DNA of 64,000 nucleotides, taken from NCBI RefSeq assembly GCF_009827335.1, contig NZ_WTYH01000001.1:1798001-1862000 (forward strand), written 5' to 3'. The notes beneath the pieces were generated by a model. The model was not told where the DNA came from. It saw only the letters and a list, made by a program, of their open reading frames with translations, and did not search any database. The position numbers and the translations under genes were made by a program. The stretch comes from Aurantiacibacter arachoides. GTDB taxonomy: Bacteria; Pseudomonadota; Alphaproteobacteria; Sphingomonadales; Sphingomonadaceae. This document shows, piece by piece, positions 8,837-16,759 of the stretch; within the stretch, counting starts at the first letter, position 1, and the number at the start of each line of letters is the position of its first letter.

Positions 8837-9058
8837 ATGCTCAACATCGTCTCCATCCTCGTCGGCCTGCTGTCGCTGGTCATCGTCATCCCTTCGCAGA
8901 TCCCGCTGCTCGGTATCGGCAACTGGCTGGCGCTGCCGCTGCTCGCGGTCGGCATCGTCATCGGCCAGTTGTCGAGCAAGAACACGGGCCGCAACCTGAA
9001 CCTGGTGATCCTCGCCATCGCGGTAATCCGCCTGATGCTGGGCGGCGGCGTGCTCTAG
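8837..9058 (+). CDS. Small inner-membrane protein of unknown function
   Basis: 73 residues from the ATG at 8837. Two hydrophobic segments (NIVSILVGLLSLVIVIP and the second LALPLLAVGIVIGQL), a short charged turn SSKNTGRNLN, and a third hydrophobic stretch LVILAIAVIRLMLGG suggest a small integral membrane protein. No known domain recognised. The start could be nine codons upstream (8810). Its stop overlaps the convergent mutY stop region by four bases. Confidence 0.7.
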   Translation: MLNIVSILVGLLSLVIVIPSQIPLLGIGNWLALPLLAVGIVIGQLSSKNTGRNLNLVILAIAVIRLMLGGGVL

Positions 9059-10083
9059 TCCTCCCCATCGGTCGACCGCTGCGCCAGCACCCGCTCTGCC
9101 GCCTTGGCGAAAAGCGTGGGCAGGCCCGCCTCGTCCAGCCGTTCGAGCGGCCACCATTGGCCTTCGCCCGCAGGCACGCCTTCGCCCGCATAGGTGGCAA
9201 CGCCCAGCTCCAGGTCGAAATGGGTGAAGCCGTGGCGCACTACGCCCGCGGCCTTCCACGCGCCCGCCAGCGGCGCCTCCCCATGGCCGTCGGCGCGGGC
9301 TAGCCAGCCATCGTCGGGCAGCGCGCGCATGCCGCCGAGCAGCCCCTTCGCGGGGCGGGTGACGAGCCATACGGCCTCGTCGCGCTCGATCCAGAAGGCC
9401 GTGCCCGTGCGCAGCGGCCTGGCCTTTTTCACTGCCTTGACCGGAAAGCGCAACGGATCGCCAAGCGCCCGCGCCGCGCATGCCGATTGCAGCGGGCAGA
9501 GCAGGCACTTCGCGTCGCGGGCCGTGCAGATCGTCGCGCCCAGGTCCATCATGGCTTGCGCAAAATCGCCCGCGCGTTTGCCGGGCGTGATCGTGTCGGC
9601 CGCCACCCGGATGGCCTTGCGCGCGCCGGGCAGCGGCGTGGCGATGGCATAAAGCCGGGCCACCACGCGTTCGACATTGGCATCGATCACCACCGCGCGC
9701 CGCCCGAAGGCGATCGCGGCCACGGCAGCGGCGGTGTAGTCGCCCACGCCCGGCAAGGCGCGCAGACCTGCCTCGGTATCGGGAAACCCGCCCAGATCGG
9801 CCACGGCCCGGGCCGCCTTCACCAAGTTGCGGGCGCGCGAATAGTATCCCAGACCCGCCCAGGCCGCCATCACCGCCTCCTCCGGCGCGGCGGCAAGCGC
9901 CTCCACCGTGGGCCAGCGCGCGGTAAAGGCGGCGAAATAAGGTGCAACCGCCGCCGTGGTGGTTTGCTGCAGCATCACTTCCGACAGCCACACCCGGTAG
10001 GGATCGGGCCGCTCTCCTGTGCTGACGCGCCATGGCAGCCGCCGCGCATGGCGATCGTACCAGTCGAGTAGCAGATCGGACAT
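9055..10083 (-). CDS. mutY: A/G-specific adenine glycosylase MutY
   Basis: 342 residues. MutY removes adenine mispaired with 8-oxoguanine. Seen: WLSEVMLQQT (catalytic Glu), the helix-hairpin-helix LPGVGDYTAAAV followed by VVIDANVERV (catalytic Asp), the 4Fe-4S cysteine pattern C-x6-C-x2-C-x5-C in CTARDAKCLLCPLQSAC, and a C-terminal Nudix-like recognition domain (AFWIERDEAVWLVTRP, HGFTHFDLELGV). Starts at 10095 or 10119 are also in frame; MSDLLLDWYDRHARRLPWR matches the family best. It diverges from the DUF721 gene with 41 bp between. Confidence 0.96.
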   Translation of the reverse strand: MSDLLLDWYDRHARRLPWRVSTGERPDPYRVWLSEVMLQQTTTAAVAPYFAAFTARWPTVEALAAAPEEAVMAAWAGLGYYSRARNLVKAARAVADLGGFPDTEAGLRALPGVGDYTAAAVAAIAFGRRAVVIDANVERVVARLYAIATPLPGARKAIRVAADTITPGKRAGDFAQAMMDLGATICTARDAKCLLCPLQSACAARALGDPLRFPVKAVKKARPLRTGTAFWIERDEAVWLVTRPAKGLLGGMRALPDDGWLARADGHGEAPLAGAWKAAGVVRHGFTHFDLELGVATYAGEGVPAGEGQWWPLERLDEAGLPTLFAKAAERVLAQRSTDGED

Positions 10084-10124
10084 GGTGGCGGACATGGCCC
10101 GGCTATGGCATGGGGGCAAATCTC

Positions 10125-10706
10125 ATGGAACGCGACGAACCACCGAAATCGGGGAAGACCCCGCCCGCCGCCGCGCGCGGGAAAGCCGCGCCCAAAGGTA
10201 AGGCCAGGGCCAAGCCCTATGAACGTCCGCGCGGCGGCCCCGCCATGCAGGTCGCCGACCTGGTGCCGCAGATCGGTCGCGCCGCGTTCCGCCGGTTCGG
10301 CTTCGTGCAATCGAGCGTCGTCACCCGCTGGCCGGAAATCGTCGGCGCGGCGCATTCGCGCGTCTGCATGCCGGAATCTATCCGTTTCCCGCCGGGCGAG
10401 AAATCGGACGGTATCCTCCAGCTCGTCGTGCTGCCCGCCCATGCGCCGCTGATCCAGCACGTCATTCCCGAAATCATCGAGCGGGTGAACCGCTTCTTCG
10501 GCTACAAGGCGGTCGTGCGAGTGAAGATGCGGCAAGGCACGGTTAAGCCGCCGTCTGGTGGGGAAAAGCGCACCGCCCCCCCCTCGCTCAAGCCCATTCC
10601 GATGGACCTTGGGCAGGGCTTGCGCGATATCGGCGATCCCGAATTGCGCACGGTGCTCGAATCACTGGCCCGCGCCGTGGCGCAGGAAGAGGACGAATCA
10701 CGATGA
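10125..10706 (+). CDS. DciA/DUF721 family protein
   Basis: 193 residues. After a basic, proline- and lysine-rich N-terminal tail (about 45 residues) comes the DUF721 core: VQSSVVTRWPEIVGAAHSRV, LQLVVLPAHAPLIQHVIPEI, INxFFGY-type end. DUF721 is the DciA family, which loads the replicative helicase in bacteria without DnaC. The C-terminal DLGQGLRDIGDPELRTVLES segment is a short helical tail. The start at 10125 is preceded by GGGG. The stop overlaps the next gene as ATGA, so it is probably co-translated with the DsbA-like gene. Placement beside mutY and smc fits chromosome maintenance but does not prove it. Confidence 0.85.
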   Translation: MERDEPPKSGKTPPAAARGKAAPKGKARAKPYERPRGGPAMQVADLVPQIGRAAFRRFGFVQSSVVTRWPEIVGAAHSRVCMPESIRFPPGEKSDGILQLVVLPAHAPLIQHVIPEIIERVNRFFGYKAVVRVKMRQGTVKPPSGGEKRTAPPSLKPIPMDLGQGLRDIGDPELRTVLESLARAVAQEEDESR

Positions 10707-11413
10707 CCACCCGTTTTGCCGCCGCGATCGCCGTAGCCGTGGCCATGCCTGTCGCAGTGTGGGCGGTTCCCGCCGCGGCCCAGAACTGGAACGCGCAGTA
10801 CGCCCAGACCGCGACCGGCCACCGCGTGGGTAATCCCGATGCCGATATCCAGTTGATCGAATACGTCAGCTATACCTGCCCCCATTGCGCGCAGTTCGAG
10901 CAGGAGAGCGAGGCTGAGCTGCGGTATTTCTACGTCCACGAAGGTCAGGCCACTGTGGAAGTGCGCCACTTCATCCGTAACATCGTGGATATCGTCGCAG
11001 CCGTTTCCGCCGAATGTGGCGGCGCGGATGCGTTCTATGATAACCATCGCATGTTCCTGAATTCGCAGGATGAATGGATGGAACGCGGACGCGCCTTGTC
11101 GGCGGCGCAGCAGGCCCGCTGGGGCGCGGGCGATTGGGGTTCGCGGATGCGCGCGATCGCCTCCGACCTCGATTTCTACGAGATGATGGAGCCGCGCGGC
11201 CTTTCGCGCACCCAGCTTGATGCCTGCCTCGTCGATCAGTCGCGGGCTGAACGCATCGTCGCCATGTCGGATGCCAATGCCGCCGAGTTCGGCGTGCAGG
11301 GCACGCCCAGTTTCGTGCTCAACGGCGCGCTGCTCGATGGCGTCCACAGCTGGCAGGGCCTGCGCGAGGTGCTGGTTGCCACGCGCGAGACGCCACCTGC
11401 CGCCCTGCAATAG
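10703..11413 (+). CDS. Periplasmic DsbA-like thiol oxidoreductase (CPHC)
   Basis: 236 residues. Sec signal peptide (residues 1-27, ending AVPAAAQ), then a thioredoxin fold with active site C59-P-H-C62 in IEYVSYTCPHCAQFEQES, the same dipeptide as E. coli DsbA. A cis-proline loop occurs at FGVQGTPSFVLNG. Family role: oxidation of cysteine pairs in exported proteins. It overlaps the DUF721 gene by four bases and is followed by a strong terminator hairpin before its paralogue. The second Cys-containing segment (SAECGGADAF) is typical of alphaproteobacterial members. Confidence 0.9.
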   Translation: MTTRFAAAIAVAVAMPVAVWAVPAAAQNWNAQYAQTATGHRVGNPDADIQLIEYVSYTCPHCAQFEQESEAELRYFYVHEGQATVEVRHFIRNIVDIVAAVSAECGGADAFYDNHRMFLNSQDEWMERGRALSAAQQARWGAGDWGSRMRAIASDLDFYEMMEPRGLSRTQLDACLVDQSRAERIVAMSDANAAEFGVQGTPSFVLNGALLDGVHSWQGLREVLVATRETPPAALQ

Positions 11414-11429
11414 GGCATAACCCTGTGCA

Positions 11430-11460
11430 AAAGCGCCGGCTCGCGAACCCGCGGCGCTTT
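11430..11460 (+). terminator. Terminator-like hairpin between the two DsbA-like genes
   Basis: Nine-base perfect arms AAAGCGCCG (11430-11438) and CGGCGCTTT (11452-11460) flank a 13-base loop. The 3' arm ends in TTT. It sits 16 bp after the stop of the CPHC oxidoreductase and would separate it from the downstream lipoprotein-smc genes. Confidence 0.65.
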
Positions 11461-11520
11461 GCCCCCCTGCCGCCTTGCGGCTAGTCTCGGGTTCCGCCTG
11501 ACCCAAGGAAAGACCTGTCG

Positions 11521-12282
11521 ATGAGCCCCTCCCGCCGTTTCGCCCTCGCCCTTCTCGCCGCCCCGTTGACGCTGGCGCTTGCCGCCTGCGGTGACGAGGC
11601 CGATGGCGAAGCCGCACTTGTCGGGGAGCCGGTGGCCGCCGCACCCGCACCCGCCGGCAGCAGCTGGAGCGAGCAGGCCGTGCGTACAGAGGCCGGCGGC
11701 TGGCAGGTCGGCAACCCCGATGCGCCGATCAAGCTGGTCGAATACGGCTCCCTCACCTGCCCTGCCTGCGGCCAGTTCTCGGTTGACGGGGCGGAAGCCC
11801 TGCAGCGCGACTATATCGACACCGGCCGGGTCAGCTTCGAATTCCGCAGCTTCATGATTCACGGTGTCCCCGATCTGGTGCTGACGCGGATGCTGGAATG
11901 CGGCGCTGTCACCTCGGCCGTGCCGCTGGCCGATCAGGTGTGGCAGTCGATGATGGCTGGCACCCCGCCGTTCGACACCACCAATGGCGCGGCGCTGGAA
12001 CAGGCCAATGCCCTGCCCGAGGCGCAGCGACTGGTGGCGCTGGCGGATGCTGCCGGCACGCTCGATTTCTTCGCCGCCCGCGGCATCAGCAAGGATCAGG
12101 CAGCCACCTGTCTTGCCGATTTCGAAGCGGCGCAGGCCCTGTCGGAAAAGACCCAGGCCGCGGCCGAGGGCGACAGCGTCACCCGCACGCCGACGTTCTT
12201 CATCAACGGCCGCCAGATCGAGGAAAGCAGCTGGACGGGTGTCGAAGCGGCGCTGCAACGCGCCGGCGCTCGCGAAGAGTAA
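11521..12282 (+). CDS. DsbA-like lipoprotein (CPAC)
   Basis: 253 residues. Lipoprotein signal with lipobox LAAC, lipidated Cys at residue 23, so it should be membrane-anchored on the periplasmic side. Thioredoxin fold with active site C80-P-A-C83 in VEYGSLTCPACGQFS and cis-Pro in TRTPTFFINGRQIEE. It aligns along most of its length with the preceding CPHC protein (shared VGNPDA-x-I-x-LxEY start), so the two are paralogues. The CPAC dipeptide differs from the DsbA-type CPHC and may shift the redox potential. Ends 24 bp before smc. Confidence 0.88.
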   Translation: MSPSRRFALALLAAPLTLALAACGDEADGEAALVGEPVAAAPAPAGSSWSEQAVRTEAGGWQVGNPDAPIKLVEYGSLTCPACGQFSVDGAEALQRDYIDTGRVSFEFRSFMIHGVPDLVLTRMLECGAVTSAVPLADQVWQSMMAGTPPFDTTNGAALEQANALPEAQRLVALADAAGTLDFFAARGISKDQAATCLADFEAAQALSEKTQAAAEGDSVTRTPTFFINGRQIEESSWTGVEAALQRAGAREE

Positions 12283-12306
12283 GGGCGAGCGGGGGGCCCG
12301 GCAGCA

Positions 12307-15300
12307 ATGGAGTTCCGCAAGCTCAGGCTGAGCGGCTTCAAGAGCTTTGTCGAGCCCGCCACCCTGCGCATCGAACCGGGGCTGACGGGCGTCGTCGGCC
12401 CCAACGGCTGCGGCAAGTCCAACCTGCTCGAAGCGATTCGCTGGGTGATGGGGGAAAACAGCCCCAAGTCCATGCGTTCGGGCGGCATGGAAGACGTGAT
12501 CTTCGCCGGCACCGCCACCCGCCCGCCGCGCGATTTTGCCGAGGTCGTGCTGCACGCCGCGGATGACGCGGGCGACGACCTCGACGTAGTCCGACGGATC
12601 GAACGCGGGGCCGGCAGCGCCTACCGCCTCAACGGGCGCGATGTGCGGGCGAAGGACGTCTCGCTGATCTTCGCCGACGCCGCCACCGGCGCGCACAGTC
12701 CGGCGCTCGTCAGCCAGGGCAAGATCGCCCAGGTCATCGCCGCCAAGCCGACCGAGCGGCGCATGATGCTGGAGGAGGCGGCGGGCATTTCCGGCCTGCA
12801 CGTGCGCCGCCGCGATGCCGAACAGAAGCTGCGCAGCACGGAGAAGAACCTCGAACGGCTGCACGACCTGATGGCCGGGCTCGACACGCAGATCGCCTCG
12901 CTCAGGCGGCAGGCCAAGCAGGCCGAACGCTACAAGGCGCTGAGCGACCAGATCCGCGTGGCCGAGGCGCGCCTGCTGTTCGCCCGGTGGCGCGATGCGG
13001 CCGCCGCCGCGGAAACCGCGCGTGTCGAGGCCAAGGCGGCCGACGAGCAGGTTGCGAGTGCGCAAGGGCTGGCAAGGCAGGCGCAATCCGCGCAGAACGC
13101 GCTGGCGACCAAGCTGGCCGAATTGCGCGACGACCTCGCCGACCGGCGCGACGATGCCTCCGCCCACGGGCATCGCATGGCCTCGCTCGCCAGCCAGCTG
13201 GAGGCAGCGGAGCAGCGGCTGCGCGACCTCGACCGGCAGCAGGCCCGGCTGGAAGAAGATCGCTTCGACGCCGATCGCATGACCCAGGACGCGGCGCAGG
13301 CGATGCAATCGCTGAAGGCCGCGCTGGCAGGGGGCGAGCGGTCGCTGGCCGAGGACGAAGCCAAACGCCCCGAACTGGAACGCGCGGTGGAATTGGCGGA
13401 ACGCGCGGGCCGCGCGGCGGAACTCGCGCTCGCCAATGCCACCGCCCAGAACGCCGGGGTCGAGGCCGAGTGGCGCGTGGTGGAAGCCGAGGTGGCGCAG
13501 GCCGATGCCCGGCTCGCGCGGCTGGATGGGGAGGCGCGACGCCTGGCGGAGCAGCAGGCGGCGCTTGTCGGCGAGAGCGATCCGGTGGCCGCCGTTGCCG
13601 CCGCGCAGACCGCGGTCGCGGCGGCGGGCGAACGGCTGTCCGCCCTGCGCGGCGAGATCGACGCGGAACGGGCGCGCAAGGATGCGCTCACCAGCGCGCG
13701 GGACGACGCCGCCGCAGCGCTGTCCTCCGCCCGCGCCGAATTGGCGGGGGTCGAGCGGGAATATCTGGCCCTGAAACGCGACCGGGACGCGCGCGAGCGG
13801 CAACAGGCGGGGCGCCACGGTCTGCCCGCCGCGCTCGACCGGGTGGCGGCAGCCCGCGGGTACGAGCGGGCGCTGGCCGCCGTGCTGGGGCGCGATGCAA
13901 GGGCCCCGCTGGGCGCGCCCGCCGATGCAGGCGAAGGACGGTTCTGGACCGGGTCGCCGCCGCCCGCCCCGGTGGCGGACAGTCTCATCCACCACCTGCG
14001 CGACATTCCCAGCGAACTCGCCGCCCGCCTCGCGCTGGTCCACGTCGCCGAGCAGGACGACGGGCGTGCCCTGCAACCGGGCGAATGGCTGGTCACCCGA
14101 TCGGGCGCGCTGAGACGCTGGGACGGGTTCGTGGCGCGCGGCGAAGGGGCGGCGGAGGCCGCGCGGCTGGAAGCCGACAACCGCTTCGCCGATCTGGCAG
14201 AGCAGCTTCCCGCGCTGCAGGCGACCGCCGCGACAGCCGAAGCGCAGCAGGCCGAGGCACAGACCGCTCTGCGCGCCCTGCAACAGGATCTCATTGCCCA
14301 GGACCGCCAACTCGACGCCGCGGCGGAGGCAGAACGCCATGCCCTGCGCGCGCTCGACCAGGCAGAGGCGCGGCGCGAGCGGCTGGCCGAGCGGCACGAG
14401 GCACTGGCCGCCAGCCTCGCCGAGCAGACAGGCCAGCGGGAGACCGCCGAGGGCGAACTCGCTGCCGCGCGTGAAAAGCGCTCCGCTCTGCCCGATCCCG
14501 AGGCTGGCCGCGCCGCGCTGGAGGCCGCGCGCGCCAGGCACGGCGCCATGCGCGACGGTATGCAGGCCACTCTCGCCGCGCTTTCCGCCCACGACCAGTC
14601 GCTCGCAGTGTTGCGGGAACGTGTCGCCACCCAGCGTGCCGACATCAGGGGCTGGGAAGCGCGCGCGGGCGATGCCGCGACCCGGCTGGCGGGCATGACC
14701 GCACGGTTCGATGAAATCGCCGAGGAACGCGCCGTGATCGCCGCCAAACCGCAGGGGTTGATGCGCGAGATCGAAGGCGGAGAGGCAACGCGCACTCGGC
14801 TGGGCGACGACCTGGCACGCGCGGAGAGCGCGGTCGCCGCAGTGACTGAACACGCGCGCGAGGCGGAGCGGGCCCTTGCCGATCTCACCGAGGCACTCTC
14901 GACCGCGCGCGAACGCCGCGCGACCTTGGTAGCGCGGGCGGAGAACGAGGAGCAGCGGCGCGAGGAGATGGCGCGCATTTCCGGCGAGCGCTTCCAGTGT
15001 CCGCCGCCGCTGCTGCCCGGCCGGTTCGAGTTCGCTGAGGACGCGGTGAAGAACCACGGTTTGGAGAGCGACGAGATGGATCGCCTGACCGCCGGTCGTG
15101 AAAGGATCGGGCCGGTCAACCTCGTTGCCGCCGATGAACTGGTTCGCATCGAGACACAGCACGGTGCCAGCGCCCAGGAACAAGCCGAACTGGCCGAGGC
15201 GGTAAGCCGCCTGCGCTCCTCCATCGGCAGCCTCAACCGCGAGGGGCGCGAGCGCCTGCGCGCCGCGTTCGAGGAGGTGGACGGCCACTTCCGCCGCCTG

Positions 15301-15729
15301 TTCACCCGCCTGTTCGAAGGCGGGCAGGCCCACCTGGCCATGGTCGACAGTGACGATCCGCTCGAAGCCGGGTTGGAAATCTTTGCCCAGCCTCCCGGCA
15401 AGCGCCTGCAATCGCTGAGCCTGCTGTCGGGCGGCGAACAGGCACTAACCGCGACAGCGTTGATTTTTGCACTGTTCCTAACCAATCCGGCACCCATCTG
15501 CGTGCTGGACGAGGTCGATGCGCCGCTCGACGATGCCAACATCGAACGCTTTTGCGACCTTCTCGATTCGATGGTTCGCGAGACACGGACGCGCTATCTG
15601 ATTGTCACCCACAACGCCGTCACCATGAGCCGGATGCATCGCCTGTTCGGGGTGACGATGGTGGAAAAGGGCGTCAGCCGGCTGGTCAGCGTGGACCTCG
15701 GCGAGGCGGCCGCGATGGCGGCGGAATAG
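12307..15729 (+). CDS. smc: Chromosome segregation ATPase SMC
   Basis: 1140 residues. N-terminal ATPase half-head with Walker A GPNGCGKSN (31-39); long coiled coil of Ala/Glu/Arg-rich heptads (about 165-490); a short central hinge region around 500-620 (LPAALDRVAAARGYERALAA); second coiled coil; C-terminal head with ABC signature LLSGGEQAL (from residue 1039), Walker B ICVLDEVDAPLDD and the switch His in LIVTHN. SMC dimers organise and segregate the chromosome with ScpAB. The hinge is reduced compared with B. subtilis SMC, apparently usual in this bacterial group. The coding strand is so GC-rich that very long antisense frames exist; these are not genes. Confidence 0.96.
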   Translation: MEFRKLRLSGFKSFVEPATLRIEPGLTGVVGPNGCGKSNLLEAIRWVMGENSPKSMRSGGMEDVIFAGTATRPPRDFAEVVLHAADDAGDDLDVVRRIERGAGSAYRLNGRDVRAKDVSLIFADAATGAHSPALVSQGKIAQVIAAKPTERRMMLEEAAGISGLHVRRRDAEQKLRSTEKNLERLHDLMAGLDTQIASLRRQAKQAERYKALSDQIRVAEARLLFARWRDAAAAAETARVEAKAADEQVASAQGLARQAQSAQNALATKLAELRDDLADRRDDASAHGHRMASLASQLEAAEQRLRDLDRQQARLEEDRFDADRMTQDAAQAMQSLKAALAGGERSLAEDEAKRPELERAVELAERAGRAAELALANATAQNAGVEAEWRVVEAEVAQADARLARLDGEARRLAEQQAALVGESDPVAAVAAAQTAVAAAGERLSALRGEIDAERARKDALTSARDDAAAALSSARAELAGVEREYLALKRDRDARERQQAGRHGLPAALDRVAAARGYERALAAVLGRDARAPLGAPADAGEGRFWTGSPPPAPVADSLIHHLRDIPSELAARLALVHVAEQDDGRALQPGEWLVTRSGALRRWDGFVARGEGAAEAARLEADNRFADLAEQLPALQATAATAEAQQAEAQTALRALQQDLIAQDRQLDAAAEAERHALRALDQAEARRERLAERHEALAASLAEQTGQRETAEGELAAAREKRSALPDPEAGRAALEAARARHGAMRDGMQATLAALSAHDQSLAVLRERVATQRADIRGWEARAGDAATRLAGMTARFDEIAEERAVIAAKPQGLMREIEGGEATRTRLGDDLARAESAVAAVTEHAREAERALADLTEALSTARERRATLVARAENEEQRREEMARISGERFQCPPPLLPGRFEFAEDAVKNHGLESDEMDRLTAGRERIGPVNLVAADELVRIETQHGASAQEQAELAEAVSRLRSSIGSLNREGRERLRAAFEEVDGHFRRLFTRLFEGGQAHLAMVDSDDPLEAGLEIFAQPPGKRLQSLSLLSGGEQALTATALIFALFLTNPAPICVLDEVDAPLDDANIERFCDLLDSMVRETRTRYLIVTHNAVTMSRMHRLFGVTMVEKGVSRLVSVDLGEAAAMAAE

Positions 15730-15776
15730 GCGCGAGCAGCGCGCGGCCGCAACCCTCAAGCTCCAATGCGTGAGGT

Positions 15777-16217
15777 TCAGCCCAGCACTGCCCGCGGACC
15801 CGTTCCGCTCGCCCCCAGGTGGTCGTCCTTGTTGTAGAGCTGGCATTTGCGCAGGCTCAGACAACCGCAACCGATGCACTGGTCGAGCTGGTTGCGGGTG
15901 CGCGTCAGGAGGTTGATCTTCTCGTCGATCGCCGCGCGCATCGCCCGGCTGATCTTCTGCCAGTCGGCAAGCGTCGGATGGCGATCATCGGGAAGGGTGG
16001 CGAGTTGCGCCTCGATCTCCGCCAGGGCGAGGCCCATTCTCTGCGCGATGAGGACGAAGCTGACCCTGCGGATGTCGCTGCGCGGGTACTTGCGCTGGTT
16101 GCCCGAGGTTCGCAGCGGATGGAGCAGCCCCTTCTCCTCGTAGAAGCGCAACGCAGACACGGCCACGCCAGTGCGCGCGGCCAGTTGTCCGATGCTGATG
16201 AACTGCGGTTGCCCCAT
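15777..16217 (-). CDS. soxR: Redox-sensitive transcriptional activator SoxR
   Basis: 146 residues. MerR-type winged helix at the N terminus (SIGQLAARTGVAVSALRFYE, then KGLLHPLRTSGNQRKYPRSD), dimerisation helix, and the 2Fe-2S cluster motif C114-x2-C117-x-C119-x5-C125 (CIGCGCLSLRKC) that defines SoxR. Oxidation of the cluster by redox-cycling compounds switches it to an activator. The start at 16217 has AAAGGAGA upstream. A SoxR-type dyad promoter lies 30 bp upstream, facing the divergent VOC gene. No soxS is present, as is normal outside enterics, so SoxR should act directly on its targets. Confidence 0.96.
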   Translation of the reverse strand: MGQPQFISIGQLAARTGVAVSALRFYEEKGLLHPLRTSGNQRKYPRSDIRRVSFVLIAQRMGLALAEIEAQLATLPDDRHPTLADWQKISRAMRAAIDEKINLLTRTRNQLDQCIGCGCLSLRKCQLYNKDDHLGASGTGPRAVLG

Positions 16218-16241
16218 GAGCGGTCTCCTTTCGATCAACCC

Positions 16242-16272
16242 TTGATCTCAAGTTAGCTTGAGGTTGCATAAA
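16242..16272 (+). promoter_or_regulatory. SoxR box within a 19-bp-spacer promoter for the VOC gene
   Basis: The near-perfect dyad CTCAAGTTAGCTTGAG (16247-16262) matches the core of the known SoxR site CTCAAGTTAACTTGAG except for one central base. On the plus strand it lies between a -35 like TTGATC (16242-16247) and a -10 like CATAAA (16267-16272), spaced by 19 bp, the overlong spacing typical of MerR/SoxR-activated promoters. Transcription would run toward the VOC-family gene at 16352. The site also sits in the soxR upstream region and could autoregulate it. Confidence 0.85.
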
Positions 16273-16351
16273 GAGCGAGTGGCGATTCGAAGTGGTATCT
16301 CAATCGCCTGTTAGGTTGCAATATCAGACTCTTGCTCAAGGGATTTCACAC

Positions 16352-16753
16352 ATGACTGCAAAAGCACCCGCGGCCCGCATCGAACACGTGAACCTGACCG
16401 TGAGCAATCTTGATCGACCGATAGCCCTGCTGCAGGCCCTGTGTGGATGGAAGGTGCGGCTGCGCGCACCACACGGGGTGCGCGGCGAGTTCGCCCATGT
16501 CGGTAGCGAGGACCATTACATCGCCCTGTGGTCCGATGGGGCTGACCACTCAGGTCAGGCGAAAGGCAGGCCGCTCAATCACGTCGGCTTGCAAGTCGCG
16601 GACCTGGCCGCCGCGGCACGCGCAGTGGAGGACGCAGGGCTCGAAACGTTCAGCCACGGCAAGTACGAACCGGGGCCGCACACGTTCTATTTCTTCGACT
16701 GGGACGGGATCGAGTTCGAGGTCGTCAGTTACGAACAGGGCCGCAAGGGCTAG
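16352..16753 (+). CDS. VOC family (glyoxalase/dioxygenase fold) protein, likely SoxR target
   Basis: 133 residues from the ATG at 16352 (AAGGGA upstream). One full vicinal-oxygen-chelate domain: IEHVNLTVSNLDRPIALLQA with the first metal-ligand His, LNHVGLQVADLAAAARAVED with the second His region, and a terminal IEFEVVSYE with the Glu ligand. VOC proteins include glyoxalase I, dioxygenases and antibiotic-binding resistance proteins. Control by SoxR suggests it handles a redox-cycling or electrophilic compound; that is inference. An upstream in-frame start at 16292 would lie almost on the predicted -10 and is unlikely. Confidence 0.88.
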   Translation: MTAKAPAARIEHVNLTVSNLDRPIALLQALCGWKVRLRAPHGVRGEFAHVGSEDHYIALWSDGADHSGQAKGRPLNHVGLQVADLAAAARAVEDAGLETFSHGKYEPGPHTFYFFDWDGIEFEVVSYEQGRKG

Positions 16754-16759
16754 ACGCGC

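Noticed and set aside
11236..15411. A 1391-codon open frame on the minus strand
   Set aside because: It lies antisense to smc and the second DsbA-like gene, is rich in His/Arg/Gly/Pro low-complexity peptide, and matches no domain; GC-rich coding DNA leaves such shadow frames open.
12930..15542. An 870-codon minus-strand frame rich in Ser, Ala and Arg
   Set aside because: Another antisense shadow of smc; composition is that of reverse-read Ala/Glu/Arg coiled-coil codons.
16292..16351. Upstream start for the VOC gene
   Set aside because: It would put the start about 20 bp from the predicted -10 and adds non-conserved residues; ATG at 16352 has a better ribosome site.
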